Source: Reticulitermes lucifugus
Lineage: Eukaryota > Arthropoda > Insecta > Blattodea > Rhinotermitidae
NCBI GenBank assembly: GCA_026260175.1
Contig: JAKCWW010000166.1
Coordinates: 1-30,359, forward strand
Direction of reading: 5' to 3'
DNA: 30,359 nt
The notes below the pieces were generated by a model. That model was not told where the DNA came from and made no database searches. It was given only the letters and a program-made list of their open reading frames with translations. The stretch's first letter is position 1, and every line of letters starts with the position of its first letter. Both the position numbers and the translations under genes were made by a program. Positions 9,465 through 19,192 of the stretch are shown here, piece by piece.

Positions 9465-11219
9465 CGACCTCCGTCCCAACTGAATCTTAGGCTTTCTGAA
9501 GTTTATGAACAGTGATTGATTGCATTCCCATTTTTAGGCACTTTCGCGAATTGCGAAAAGCGACTGTTAGTTTTGTCATGTCTGTCTGTCCGTCCGTCTA
9601 CATGGAAAAACTCAGCTCCTACTGGACGTATCTTCATGAAATTTGGTAATTGAAGATTCTTCGAAAATCTGTAAAGAAAATCAAAGTTTCAATAAAATCT
9701 TAAAAGAATAACGGCTGCTTTACATGAAGACATATTTACATTTATGATAACATTTCTTTGAATTCTTCTTAGAATGAGAAATGTTTCATACAAGAGCTGT
9801 ACAGCAAATCCAAAAACATATTTTATGTTAAATACATTTTTCCGAAAATCCTGCCGTTTATGAGGTAATGTGTAAAAATAGGGTACAACCAGACAGGCCA
9901 CAGACGACAAGATAATGCGGCGCACAAAAGATGCGATTTGCATCCCGTATAACATGGCAAGAATACAGACACACACATAATATTTAGTACTTACTGCTTC
10001 ATAAAGGTTTAATTCCGTTTCATCTCGTAAATTGTTTTACGGCAACGCTTACAAAAACCGAGAAACTACGCAAAAACTTATGTCATGATCTGTTTAGCCA
10101 GACTGTAGGTCTAAATTTTTTGTTTCAAAGCTGCATTTATATATAACGTGTGAAAAGAAAACGAATTAGTTGGAATATAATTTCTTTCAAAAACTGGTAC
10201 GTATAATTTGCATTTTTGCCGGTGACATAAATTTACCACAAAATCATTTTTGTGTAGCACTCACTATCTTCATATAGTTGACAGTGACATGTAAACAACA
10301 ACAACCATACATAGACTGCATTTTTGTGTTTCCTCTGCAAAATAGTTACGCGAACGCTCCACAATATTACTTTGTACGTACATTGCCTGTCTTGTTTCAT
10401 CAGTATACGACGAATGCAGACTATTTGATCAATAGTTTATTCAAAAGTGTTATGTCGAAATCCAAATTGCTGATCCCCAATAATCTGGTGTACTTATGGA
10501 GTTAATGGTGAGGAAAACATTTGTCATTGCCGAGTACACACTTTCAAGTACACAGTTTACTCCTGTATCGAAGGTCGAACGAAGACCCTTCTGCTAAAAT
10601 TCTTTGCATCCTGATAAATACTGAAGTAAAAGTTCAGAATTGTTTCACCCTGGATAAATGAGAGCTGGTGTTGGGAACACTTTGTCAATTAATCAGCCCT
10701 TCAAAGACACTTGTACTGTCTTCATTAGACTCTCAGCAAACAAGTCTTAAAACAAACAGAATATTAAGAGCCTGTTTCCGTATAGGGAGAAGTACAACAA
10801 AGCTCTCTACAGTAGGAAAACATGAATTTCCTCTACTGTACTGCCATCTCTTGTCTTTTACCTAATTAGGAACTCGCTACATTATCATCGTTATATTGTT
10901 ATTCAGGTATTCGTAATGCCAACAATTTCAGTGGTTGATTCAATATGAGAAAAGGCAAGGCGAGGAAAAATATGTTCTTGTAATGACACATTTCTGAATT
11001 GTATCACCAGCCCTAGGGAATCATGAAATGTATTAAAAGCAAAAACTAGAGAATGTGGGTGATAACAAGACTAAAGATGGTGCATTTTGTGACGTCGTGC
11101 ACAAACTTTACCTAGGTGTTCTTTACTTTCAAAGTGTTGAAAATTTTATTGTACACGCGTAAATGTAACCTAGTTACGTCCATAAGGAAATACGGCCATT
11201 CATGTGCCGACAATTAAAA
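9465..11219. other. Non-coding stretch
   Basis: Starts with a TGTCTGTCTGTCCGTCCGTC run (9580-9599) followed by a stretch resembling dispersed arthropod repeats (CTACTGGACGTATCTTCATG then AAATTTGGT). The rest is AT-rich, with open frames under 100 codons and no recognisable domains. Confidence 0.4.
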
Positions 11220-11740
11220 AACTCAAAAATTATCAACGGCATTACATGCTGATGTCATATATCGATTTTCACCCCAATCGGAAATGAAAAGTAGAAATAG
11301 GGCTAAAACTTATATTCGGTCCGTAAGCAGAGTATGGACTTCACTGAGCTGACAGTCACAAAAACTTAATAATTTTTATGGACAATTTTCACACCGAATT
11401 TTATCCAAATCGAATGGAAAATGTAGAAAATCTAGGCAAATTTCCAAATACACCACTTTGAAATTATGACTTCCACTTCACAGATTGTCATGAAACTCGG
11501 TATTGCTCCACAAAATTATGTGCAAATCCTCTACATGGGAAGTCACGCATATAAGTCAATAAGTACGGAAAATGCGGAAGAAAATCTTTTACGATTTTAA
11601 GTCAAGTATGATTCCCACTGAGCCGATTTTCACGAAAATCATAATTGCTCGACAACATTTTGTAAAGAACTCCTTACAGAATTTCATGAAAATATGATAA
11701 ACGGATTAGTCGCTGACGCTAAGTCACCTTTTTTGTAGAT
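11220..11740 (+). repeat. Diverged internal repeats, about 140-bp spacing
   Basis: Three blocks resemble one another loosely: near 11332 (GACTTCACTGAGCTGACAGT), near 11467 (GACTTCCACTTCACAGATTG) and near 11609 (GATTCCCACTGAGCCGATTT). Each is followed by a TCAC/TCATGAAA-like stretch, and the last two by TTGCTC-ACAA-ATT-TGT. The spacing is about 135-143 bp. This looks like an old tandem array or a protein-free dispersed repeat. Confidence 0.45.
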
Positions 11741-12982
11741 ATGCCTAAAAATTGGTTCCATTTTTGCAATCCTAGGTTATATGCTGCTATTAGAAGTTAA
11801 AAATTTCAGAGATGAAGTTCAAATAATTTTCCACGCTTCCTACACCTTCACTGATAGATGTACATTGTTCCTTGAAAACTCCGATACACACCAGACTATG
11901 TGCTTCAATGTTACAGAAAACTGTGATATAATCTCGAACGTAATGAAGATATTCGATAAGGAAAGAGAAAATTGCACAGTAAGGAGCGTCACTGTTTGTT
12001 AATTTCACCAGCTATTATTAGAGTGTTAGGATAAAATACAGCGAGATAAGACATTAGCCTGAGAAATGCACACAAAACTTTAGCCTTTAAGGCGGTTCAT
12101 CCCGTTGTGCATGTAATAACAATAAAAGACACTTTAGTCAAACACAACTCTATAGTATTCAAAACAATCAGTTACATGTTTTGGCATGTAACAAAGCCAG
12201 TATCAGGCTCATATAAGAACCAAAAAATAACATTAACAGCTGTAATATATGCAGATATCGTGGTACACCACTACATCTATTTCGCGTAGGTCTATTTTAA
12301 AAAATCTCTTCAATCTTCAAATTTATGATACTTTAATATTTTAATTTTATACCTCTCTCTTTTGATTATTTAATTCTTTCAATTACTGTTGTTGCTGATT
12401 ATTTTCTGCTAATTTACAACAACGATTCCCGCTCTTACGTCTACAGCAGCTTGACTATGTCTTTAGTAAAACTTATATGGTCTAAATCCAAACAAGCTGA
12501 CTTAAAGCATCCCACGTCTACAAAAATTTTAAGACATTTTTATCTTATACATATAGCTACATAAGACATAAATTCATGAATTAATTATAATTCACTTCAG
12601 ACAAATTTTAATTGATGTAACAAGTTAAGAGCTCGACTTGCCTATACTACAGATGTTAATTATATTTTGCTGATTATTTTTATAATACGGAGTTGTTTTT
12701 GACAAGTATATTACTATTTTATTGTTAAAACCTTAGCCATAAACCCTGAATTAGCTGCGCCGCTGGAAATTTAGACGTACGTTAGATGGGGTATTGAATA
12801 AATAGTGTGAGCTTATACATAGGTTTCAACTGGTTCGGGATAAGGTACAGTTTTGGGACTCTCTAAACAGGCCAAAGAAATCTTTGGAGAAATCCTAGAA
12901 CAGTTGAGCCATTATCTTTTGAAGAATGGTTATTGCATGGGGTTAATTTAGTTAAATGTTTGGGAAAGAGCGGGAACGACAC
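11741..12982. other. Unassigned AT-rich DNA
   Basis: A 73-codon plus-strand frame (11781-12002) overlaps a 72-codon minus-strand frame; neither has a known motif. No RNA gene or element ends seen. Confidence 0.4.
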
Positions 12983-13231
12983 GTGTTTTTTATGGCGCAA
13001 TATCCCCTAGAGGGCCAGGGCCAGCTCATTATTGAGGCTTCACAATCACACTCTGACACACCACACCCGGTAGGATTCCCCTGGACGAGTGATGAGACCG
13101 ACGCAGAGCCCTCTACCTGTCAACACACAACACTCACAAGAGACAGACATCCAAGCACCCGACGGGATTGGAACCCGCAACCCAAGAAGTGAGCGGGCGC
13201 GGACCCATGCCTTAGGCCGCACGGCCACTGG
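12983..13231 (-). mobile_element. tRNA-headed SINE (family A), copy 2
   Basis: Minus strand: head CAGTGGCCGTGCGGCCTAAG near 13212-13231, a degraded B box (GGGTTCCAATCCCG near 13163-13178), body with CGTCCAGGGGAATCCTACCG and GGGTGTGGTGTGTCAGAG, then a CTCTAGGGGATATTGCGCC tail and a short A-run (T-run on plus, 12983-12989). The B box has lost its CG core, so this copy is older than copy 3. No clear target duplication. Confidence 0.82.
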
Positions 13232-13299
13232 TATCGACAATGACAGGTATTAGTGAAAGGTAAAAGTAAATCTGTCCCTGTGCACACTATAAAGGCATA

Positions 13300-13556
13300 T
13301 TGGGCAGTAGAGTACTGCTCCGTTTCTTCGCAAGTTTAGCCCTAGATGGAGCTGAGTGGTCAGTATCATGCCCCGACCGCTATACGTTCAGGGAAAGCGC
13401 CCTGGTGACAAGTGAATACGAGGTTGCATTGGCTCCAGAACCGGTCTGGTCATTGACGAGACGGGAAAAAAAGTCTCTTGCCCTGCCGGAAATCTAACGA
13501 CGATTCCTCAGTTGCTCAGCCTGTAGACTAGTCATTATACCGACTATGCTATCCCG
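13300..13556 (-). mobile_element. tRNA-like SINE (family B), copy 1
   Basis: On the minus strand it begins GGGATAGCATAGTCGGTATA, then ATGACTAGTCTACAGGCTGA (a degenerate A box), and where the other copy has an intact B box this one reads GTTAGATTTCC. The body matches the relic at 18915-19192: both can be translated on the plus strand into related peptide-like blocks (a G-x-F/Y-x-R-E pattern, then an E/ETGxWVxxRA-like block). The matching translation reflects shared descent and is not evidence of a protein. Confidence 0.6.
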
Positions 13557-14502
13557 ATTCCAGAATACGTACCGATGAAATAATTAAGTAATAAGAAAAT
13601 GGCAGAGAACGGGGTAGTGAAGCTGCCCTCTCCATACACAAAATGACAAGCGACATCACAGCTGCCCGACAAAAAATATGGGACCATTTTAATCCTTGTA
13701 ACCGAGGCAGGTGAGGAACTGTACCAAAGTTGATAACGAAGAATAAGACGAGGACAATGACGACGAAATATCCGGATCTAAAAGGGACCAAACACTGGCT
13801 GATCTGTCGTTATGTAGAGTAGGAGAAAATAGTTGGCAGCATTTAAGAACAGGAGCAGAAGATATCTGAAATAAACGACAGTGAAAGATGTGCTTCAGTT
13901 GGTACTGCAGTGTCCACCTTCTTTGAAACAATTTCGTAGTGTCGTTCTAGACAGGAGCAAAGCTCAGTCCGGCGACTCTGAAGGAAAATCCTTCCTGTGC
14001 CGCAGAAAGTTTAAATATTTTCAGTACCCAAATAACTTAAAAGTTCAATATATTGCATTACAACATTACACACACGGCAGCAGCGTAGCATAGACTGCAG
14101 CGCCCGCATAAACCTAGTCAGTGGATTTACAGAAAATATGAAAAATATCTGTCTGTAATGTGGGGAGTTTTTAAAAAAGCAACTTAGATTAGAAACGAAA
14201 AGAGCTCGTGGTTGCAATGGGGAATCTCTGACGTAGGGGATATAATTCCATCACGTTTGGTACCCCGACATACATTCCGCTCTCTTTCCATAAATTTTCT
14301 AAATCCTGAAGATCAGTATTTTTGTTTAATTTTGCTCTTACTGGTAAAAAATGTTGCACATGCACAAACATTGTTTTCTCAATAAATGTTATGCTCCAAA
14401 TTTGATAATGATGCTGACAACTTCAACAAGTTCCCATTAAAATTTCAATGAGATTTATGCCAATGACTAATTAAAATACAATAATAGAGTTGATATGCAA
14501 TA
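13557..14502. other. Unassigned DNA
   Basis: Several overlapping short open frames on both strands, none with a recognised motif and none exceeding 80 codons. Confidence 0.4.
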
Positions 14503-14613
14503 CAGGGGTGCACAAATCCCGGGTGCCAGGTCGTCGTGGCGACTAGATTTTGTACGTTGGTGCCAAGAATTTTGAGGTGGTTTCTAGATTTCTGGAAACT
14601 TTGTACATCCTTG
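14503..14613 (+). mobile_element. hAT-like MITE, copy 1 (deleted)
   Basis: Begins CAGGGGTGCACAAATCCCGG and ends GGAAACTTTGTACATCCTTG, an eroded inverted terminal repeat. The flanks ATGCAATA (14495-14502) and ATGTAACA (14614-14621) agree at 6 of 8 positions, as expected of an aged hAT 8-bp target duplication. The interior matches the inverted copy at 25983-26144, including TGGTGCC-AATTTTGA. It encodes nothing. Confidence 0.75.
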
Positions 14614-16242
14614 ATGTAACATCTCATAACAATTTAAATAATAAATTATAATATAAATAACAAATTATAATTTTAATAGTTGTTACCGTTCAGTTCGGTA
14701 GCGTGGCTAGCTCGGTGTCGTTGTCATGAGGTCTTATCATCATTGGGATTATTGCGTGGAGGTAACTCAGCGCCCGCACTCACTTCACCAGTTAGTTCAA
14801 GGAAACAAGTGATCACTATTTATATATATTTATTGGTATATTTGTAACGTTGCACTCTAATACAAATTCTTGCTTTCAACTTTATGATCGAGGACAGCAC
14901 CTGAACACACTCTTAACCGTTTTGTACCTCCTCGTCTAACAGCCACCTAAAACTCCCGCGTCCACGGTCTGCGCAACCATATCTCCCCCACTCATGCAAT
15001 ACCTATCTATACATTGGCTGAAATACCTTTCAAATCTTTAAGTCTGATTGGCTACTATAAACGGCGCGCTAGAACGCTGTAACCGCTACAAGTCCCAACT
15101 GTTTCTAAAGCGACAGTTGCCACTGCCTCGACTAAAATTTACCTTTCTCCCTTAATTTCTCAAGTCGGATGTTGTATTCATCAAACCCCAATTTGTATGC
15201 CGAAAATAAATAATTACATCACGTAATCGACATGTTCAGGGTTCGAACCCGGACTGCCGGTTACATAGTTTACAAATTAGCACCACATGTTTGATCCTAA
15301 TCATTATCAAATGAACAAGTACACAGATTCACAGCAGGCTGTTGTACGTTTTACATTCCAAATACCAAAATTATTTTAAACTGTCAGTCATACACAACAA
15401 CATTTCGTAAACTGTTTTTCACTTTCTAATCTTCACTACTTACTTCGGTACCACCGTACCAACAACACGTGAAATATCTTTCATCTTTCTTGAGACTATT
15501 GTTGATGGAAGACACTCATGTATTAGTGTCCATTAACATTAAAGCCACGAAGAAGAAATTAAAAGCAATACTTCATATCAATATGAAACGATAATATTGT
15601 AGAATTTTCTTTAAATAAAATTCTAACTAAAGTCAATATCTTATGCATGATTGCCAATATGGATGTTACTTTTTATTAAAGTGGCAGATACTGAGGTGGA
15701 AGATCACTGACGTGCGTTGTGTTGAAATACATGTTGGTGTTGTTGTTGTTGTTTTTGTTGTTGCTGTTATTAATCTTTATGTGTTATTTAAACATAATAA
15801 ATCCACATTTCTGTTAAATATCATTGATTATATTTACAGTCTGTCTACTTGGTGTTGTTCCTTATTTACATTTGGTAACGTGAGTCCTTTATTTATCGAG
15901 AATTTTGTCTGCTTTATCAAATACTTTAACGTTTGTATGTGACGTAGTTGTACGCATATCTGATACGTACAATATATTATATATTTTAAAATATCATTTA
16001 ACTCTGTTGTATATAACTAAGTATTATCAAAGTAGCATCTTAGACTTCTCAGTATCAGTGTTAATACATAATTCACAAATATTTTTACATTCTATTATAT
16101 ATTTATAGACTGTGTTAAAACTATATCTTCATATTAGATACTTCAAATTTCGATTTCCTTTCAAAATATTCATTATTTACATTTGATTCACTGCATCTTG
16201 AACCGTAGTGCGCAGTTTTCTCGCGGTAGATACCAACTCAAT
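14614..16242. other. Non-coding AT-rich stretch
   Basis: No gene supported. A GGTTCGAACCC sequence at 15239-15251 resembles a pol III B box but has no convincing tRNA head. A GTT repeat lies at 15731-15772 (listed). Confidence 0.45.
15731..15772 (+). repeat. GTT trinucleotide repeat
   Basis: GTTGGTGTTGTTGTTGTTGT followed by interrupted copies. Confidence 0.8.
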
Positions 16243-16650
16243 TTAGCTGCGTTGTAGCCACTGTTGACGTAATATCAATAAATCTGATCGGCCGCATTTG
16301 GCACCTTGTTGTGGGAATATGACAAGTGACCAGTAACTATTGAAAACTGCCACTGGCTTCCCATTCAGTAAAGTCAACTTGCTGAAAACTGTGCATCGCA
16401 TATGGCGCGCATGAAATAAACAAGCCGGAAATATGGCGCTCGTGCCCAGAGTCTGTATCGAAGGAGATTTGTTCGCTTGGCTTACGGTGCCCTGTCGCCA
16501 ACCACTCCGTACTTCAACCCCCATCATCCTAGGCTGAGGGCGAGTGGAAGGGGTAGAATCGATGTTCTGGACTACTTCCCTATGTTGACAGTCAGAACGG
16601 TGCGTAAATAGAGTCGCTAGATGTTCCGACCGCGTGTTATACTCGAAACC
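16243..16650. other. Unassigned, possible dispersed repeat
   Basis: The minus strand carries the longest open frame in this part, 186 codons (16243-16803), but its first third is the antisense of the SINE that follows. The rest (16243-16650) has no domain I recognise and no start context or splice evidence. It may be an old repeat rather than an exon. Confidence 0.35.
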
Positions 16651-16663
16651 AAACACTCGACAG
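16651..16663 (+). repeat. Target-site duplication, left copy
   Basis: AAACACTCGACAG, identical to 16910-16922. Confidence 0.9.
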
Positions 16664-16909
16664 TGGCCGCGCGGTTTAAGGCATGGGTCTGCGGTCACTC
16701 GCTTCCTGGGATTGCGGGTTCGAATCCCGCTGGTGGCATGGACGTCTGTGTCTTGTGAGTGTTGTGTGTTCTCAGGTAGAGGTCTCTGCGTCGTGCTGAT
16801 CATTCGTCCAGAGGAATCCTACCGTAAGTGGTGTGTCTAAATGAGTGTGATCGTGAAGCCTCGACAATGAAGAGGCCCTGGCCCATTAGGGGTTGTCGTG
16901 CCAGGAAAA
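16664..16909 (+). mobile_element. tRNA-headed SINE (family A), copy 3, best preserved
   Basis: Head TGGCCGCGCGGTTTAAGGCA (A-box region 16673-16690), B box GGGTTCGAATCCCGC (16716-16730), body with CGTCCAGAGGAATCCTACCG (16805-16824) and GTGTGATCGTGAAGCCTCGA, then GGCCCATTAGGGGTTGTCGT and a run of A. It is flanked by a perfect 13-bp duplication. The intact B box and the perfect duplication make this the youngest SINE in the window. The tRNA-like head is missing a few 5' bases seen in copies 1 and 2, and the tRNA of origin is not certain (a long-variable-arm type such as Leu or Ser would fit the spacing). The 3' A-run merges with the duplication. Confidence 0.92.
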
Positions 16910-16922
16910 AAACACTCGACAG
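16910..16922 (+). repeat. Target-site duplication, right copy
   Basis: AAACACTCGACAG, identical to 16651-16663. It passes straight into an ACAG/ACATAC-rich simple repeat. Confidence 0.9.
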
Positions 16923-16960
16923 ACAGACAGACATACAAACAGAAACATACATACAGAAGG
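16918..16960 (+). repeat. Degenerate ACAG/ACAT repeat
   Basis: GACAGACAGACATACAAACA and related motifs directly after the SINE duplication. Confidence 0.7.
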
Positions 16961-17017
16961 ACAGACAGGATTACAAGAATGCAGAAATACATTCAAATTT
17001 ATTTGCTTGATACCAGC

Positions 17018-17050
17018 TTTTTTCTTTCTTTTTTCTTTCTTTCTTTCTTG
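17018..17050 (+). repeat. TTTC microsatellite
   Basis: Repeated TTTC/TTTTTC units, interrupted. Confidence 0.75.
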
Positions 17051-17714
17051 CTTATTCAGTACTTAATTAAAAGTTGGATACGAAAAGGTGATTCTCTGTG
17101 TTATTTTGGAGGTATGAGAAGAATTTATAAATACGATTTGGACAAATTTATCCTTTTAAAGTATTTCCTCATATTTTACATTGCAGCGGCGTGGGTTGGA
17201 CACAATGAGTCTGCTCCTTAAGCCGGAATTCAAAGGCTCTGGGGTAATTAAGCGTGCGGCGTGTTGTCTAAATTTAAACACGACAGCTTAGTGCACACAG
17301 GCAAGGTAATATCTCGAGACAAAATCAATCGATTTCCAGATATTAAGTAATTAATACACAGAGCCCTCTGTTGTCCCTCAGAGTAAACAATCTTGAAATA
17401 CTACCCCTAGTCAATTTTACCGGATTACTGAACATGCCCAGACCACTGATCTCCCTTTACGTCTAGATTCTGAAGAAAATCACCGGTGTAATGTGGTCTG
17501 TGTGTGTGCGTGCGTGTGAAGTCCTCTATTAACTTCAAAACTAATCGACTGAATTTTAAGTCAATATCCCAAATCTGTGTAAATTTTAACAATTGAGAGC
17601 ATTGTTAAACAACATATTTAAACAAATCATTATATCAAGAGAATAACCTTAGTGGCTTATTTATCAACGCTGACAGTATCAAAGGCTATGTATTGACGAT
17701 TGATAAATTGGGAA
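17051..17714. other. Unassigned DNA
   Basis: No gene or element recognised. Contains a GTGTGTGTGCGTGCGTGTG stretch near 17499-17518. Confidence 0.4.
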
Positions 17715-17880
17715 GTATTTGGAAGTAAGCGGTCTTTACCAGTCAGGCAAAGTTCTGAAAATTGCCCAAAGCGACTGAGGACAGCTATACAAATCCCGTC
17801 AGGATAGCAGGTGTCCCGGCAGGGATTCGAACTAGACACCTCCCGCATAAAAGTTCTGTGCGTTACCGATAAGCTGATAG
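17715..17880 (-). mobile_element. tRNA-like SINE relic (family C)
   Basis: Minus strand reads CTTATCGGTAACGCACAGAA, an A-box-like stretch, then GTGTCTAGTTCGAATCCCTG, a good B box (GTTCGAATCCC near 17824-17834), at tRNA-like spacing. The downstream body contains CAGTCGCTTTGGGCAATTTT. It differs from families A and B. An intact tRNA gene is excluded because I cannot fold an acceptor stem or anticodon arm around it. No duplication seen. Confidence 0.55.
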
Positions 17881-18914
17881 GTTCATAGCGACATAGTAGG
17901 CTCTAATAAACAGCACTTCGGCTACTTATTCAACAGTTTCCGACTTCGAATCCAGATAGATCTAATTAAACCAACTGAATAAGTATTTGCGTCAGAAACA
18001 CAAACAGAAAGACTTTCGGAGTACTAAGCGTAATTAGGGAGACGACATTAAAATTGTCCTTAAATAAATTGGCCTGGATTCGGCTGATCCAGTATATAGA
18101 ACAGGAGAGAGATTTTTGAAAACGTCGATACAACTTTGGTTCTTTGAAAAACAAGATCTTTTTATCATCCGAGGAATTATAACTTTTTTTTTAAAAAAAG
18201 TCTTCTAACATGAGTTACATAGTTTGTTACTTAAATTGTACGCCGCTAACGCACATATGATATGTGTAAGATGCAAGACGTGACTTTCTCACGCCAGCGT
18301 GGTTGAGGAGTCAGATCTTGTGGGATGTGATGCATCCCAGAAGACACGTGTGGTGCAACTTATTTACTTTGATGCTGAGTTATTTATTAACTCACACTCA
18401 CTGCCACACATTATATTCTTTACACAGTTCAGCGAAGAATTCTTTAATTTTAAAGAATAGAAATTTCACTGCAAACTTTACGCTTTCGCGTCTCACTTTT
18501 AATGCGGTCATTCTGCTTTCCCTAAGCTAATGGTTCTCAAAGTTTGTCCACTACCAAAAATCGTATATCACATATGCGTAACGAATGAAACCTTATCTCT
18601 ACCTCTTCAGTTGTCCCGTTAAATTCCTTGAGATATCCAGCATAGTACGAACAACACATGTAGTATAAAACTTAAAATAATTGCTTTAATTCTTCCTATT
18701 TTATTTTTTAATAACCTTAAATTGCTGAACACAGAAATATGTAATCTTATTTTGGATGCGTAAGTCCGATCAGAAACAGCTCGCCATCCGAGTTTAATTA
18801 CGAAACTTGGCTGTAGAATCCTTGTTGCACGCGAAAGCCGGCTCAGCGCAATAAGCTCTTAAGTTACTGTAGATATGACAATAGGTAAAAATAAATGCAA
18901 AAGAAATGTTTCGG
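17881..18914. other. Non-coding stretch with hairpin at 18312
   Basis: Apart from the short palindrome of two fold-back ends (listed), I see no gene. Poly-T/poly-A hairpin near 18185-18199. Confidence 0.4.
18312..18345. repeat. Two abutting fold-back ends (mini hairpin)
   Basis: AGATCTTGTGGGATG and CATCCCAGAAGAC are inverted copies separated by only about 5 bases. This is the shortest form of the family: two terminal repeats with practically no interior. Confidence 0.6.
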
Positions 18915-19192
18915 TGCAAGCCATGAAGCCATGGGGGAGCAGAGGTAGAGCTCCATTCATTCTCAACCTTAGCAATAGATGGGATGAGTGCTCAGATTCA
19001 CGCCACGGCCTCTTTTTCTCCGGGAGAAAAATTCCCGGTGCCCATGAAACAGGACGTTGGGTGTGCGCCAGATCTTCTCCGGACGCTGTGGATGAGAGAA
19101 CAATGTCTTGATGTTGCTGGGAATCGAACCACGATTCATTGGTTGTCCAGCCCGTAGCCTAGTAACTATACAGACTGAGATATCCCATCTCC
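18915..19192 (-). mobile_element. tRNA-like SINE (family B), copy 2
   Basis: Minus strand: GGGATATCTCAGTCTGTATA head, A-box-like TAGTTACTAGGC (RC of 19157-19168), B box GGTTCGATTCCCA (RC of 19118-19130), then a body of about 200 bp. The plus-strand translation produces a protein-like peptide (78 codons, 18875-19111) that matches the copy at 13300-13556 block by block. That similarity is due to the repeat and not to a gene. No target duplication identified. Confidence 0.65.

Noticed and set aside
12960..13245. Target duplication for SINE copy 2
   Set aside because: Flanks share only a short CGACA-like string, not a clear duplication.
15236..15270. tRNA or SINE with GGTTCGAACCC
   Set aside because: The box is self-complementary and no A box or body match is convincing.
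16664..16735. Functional tRNA gene
   Set aside because: Only A and B boxes and a tRNA-like outline are present, followed by a SINE body shared with three other copies.
16243..16803. 186-codon open frame on the minus strand
   Set aside because: Its N-terminal part is antisense SINE sequence and the remainder has no recognisable domain.
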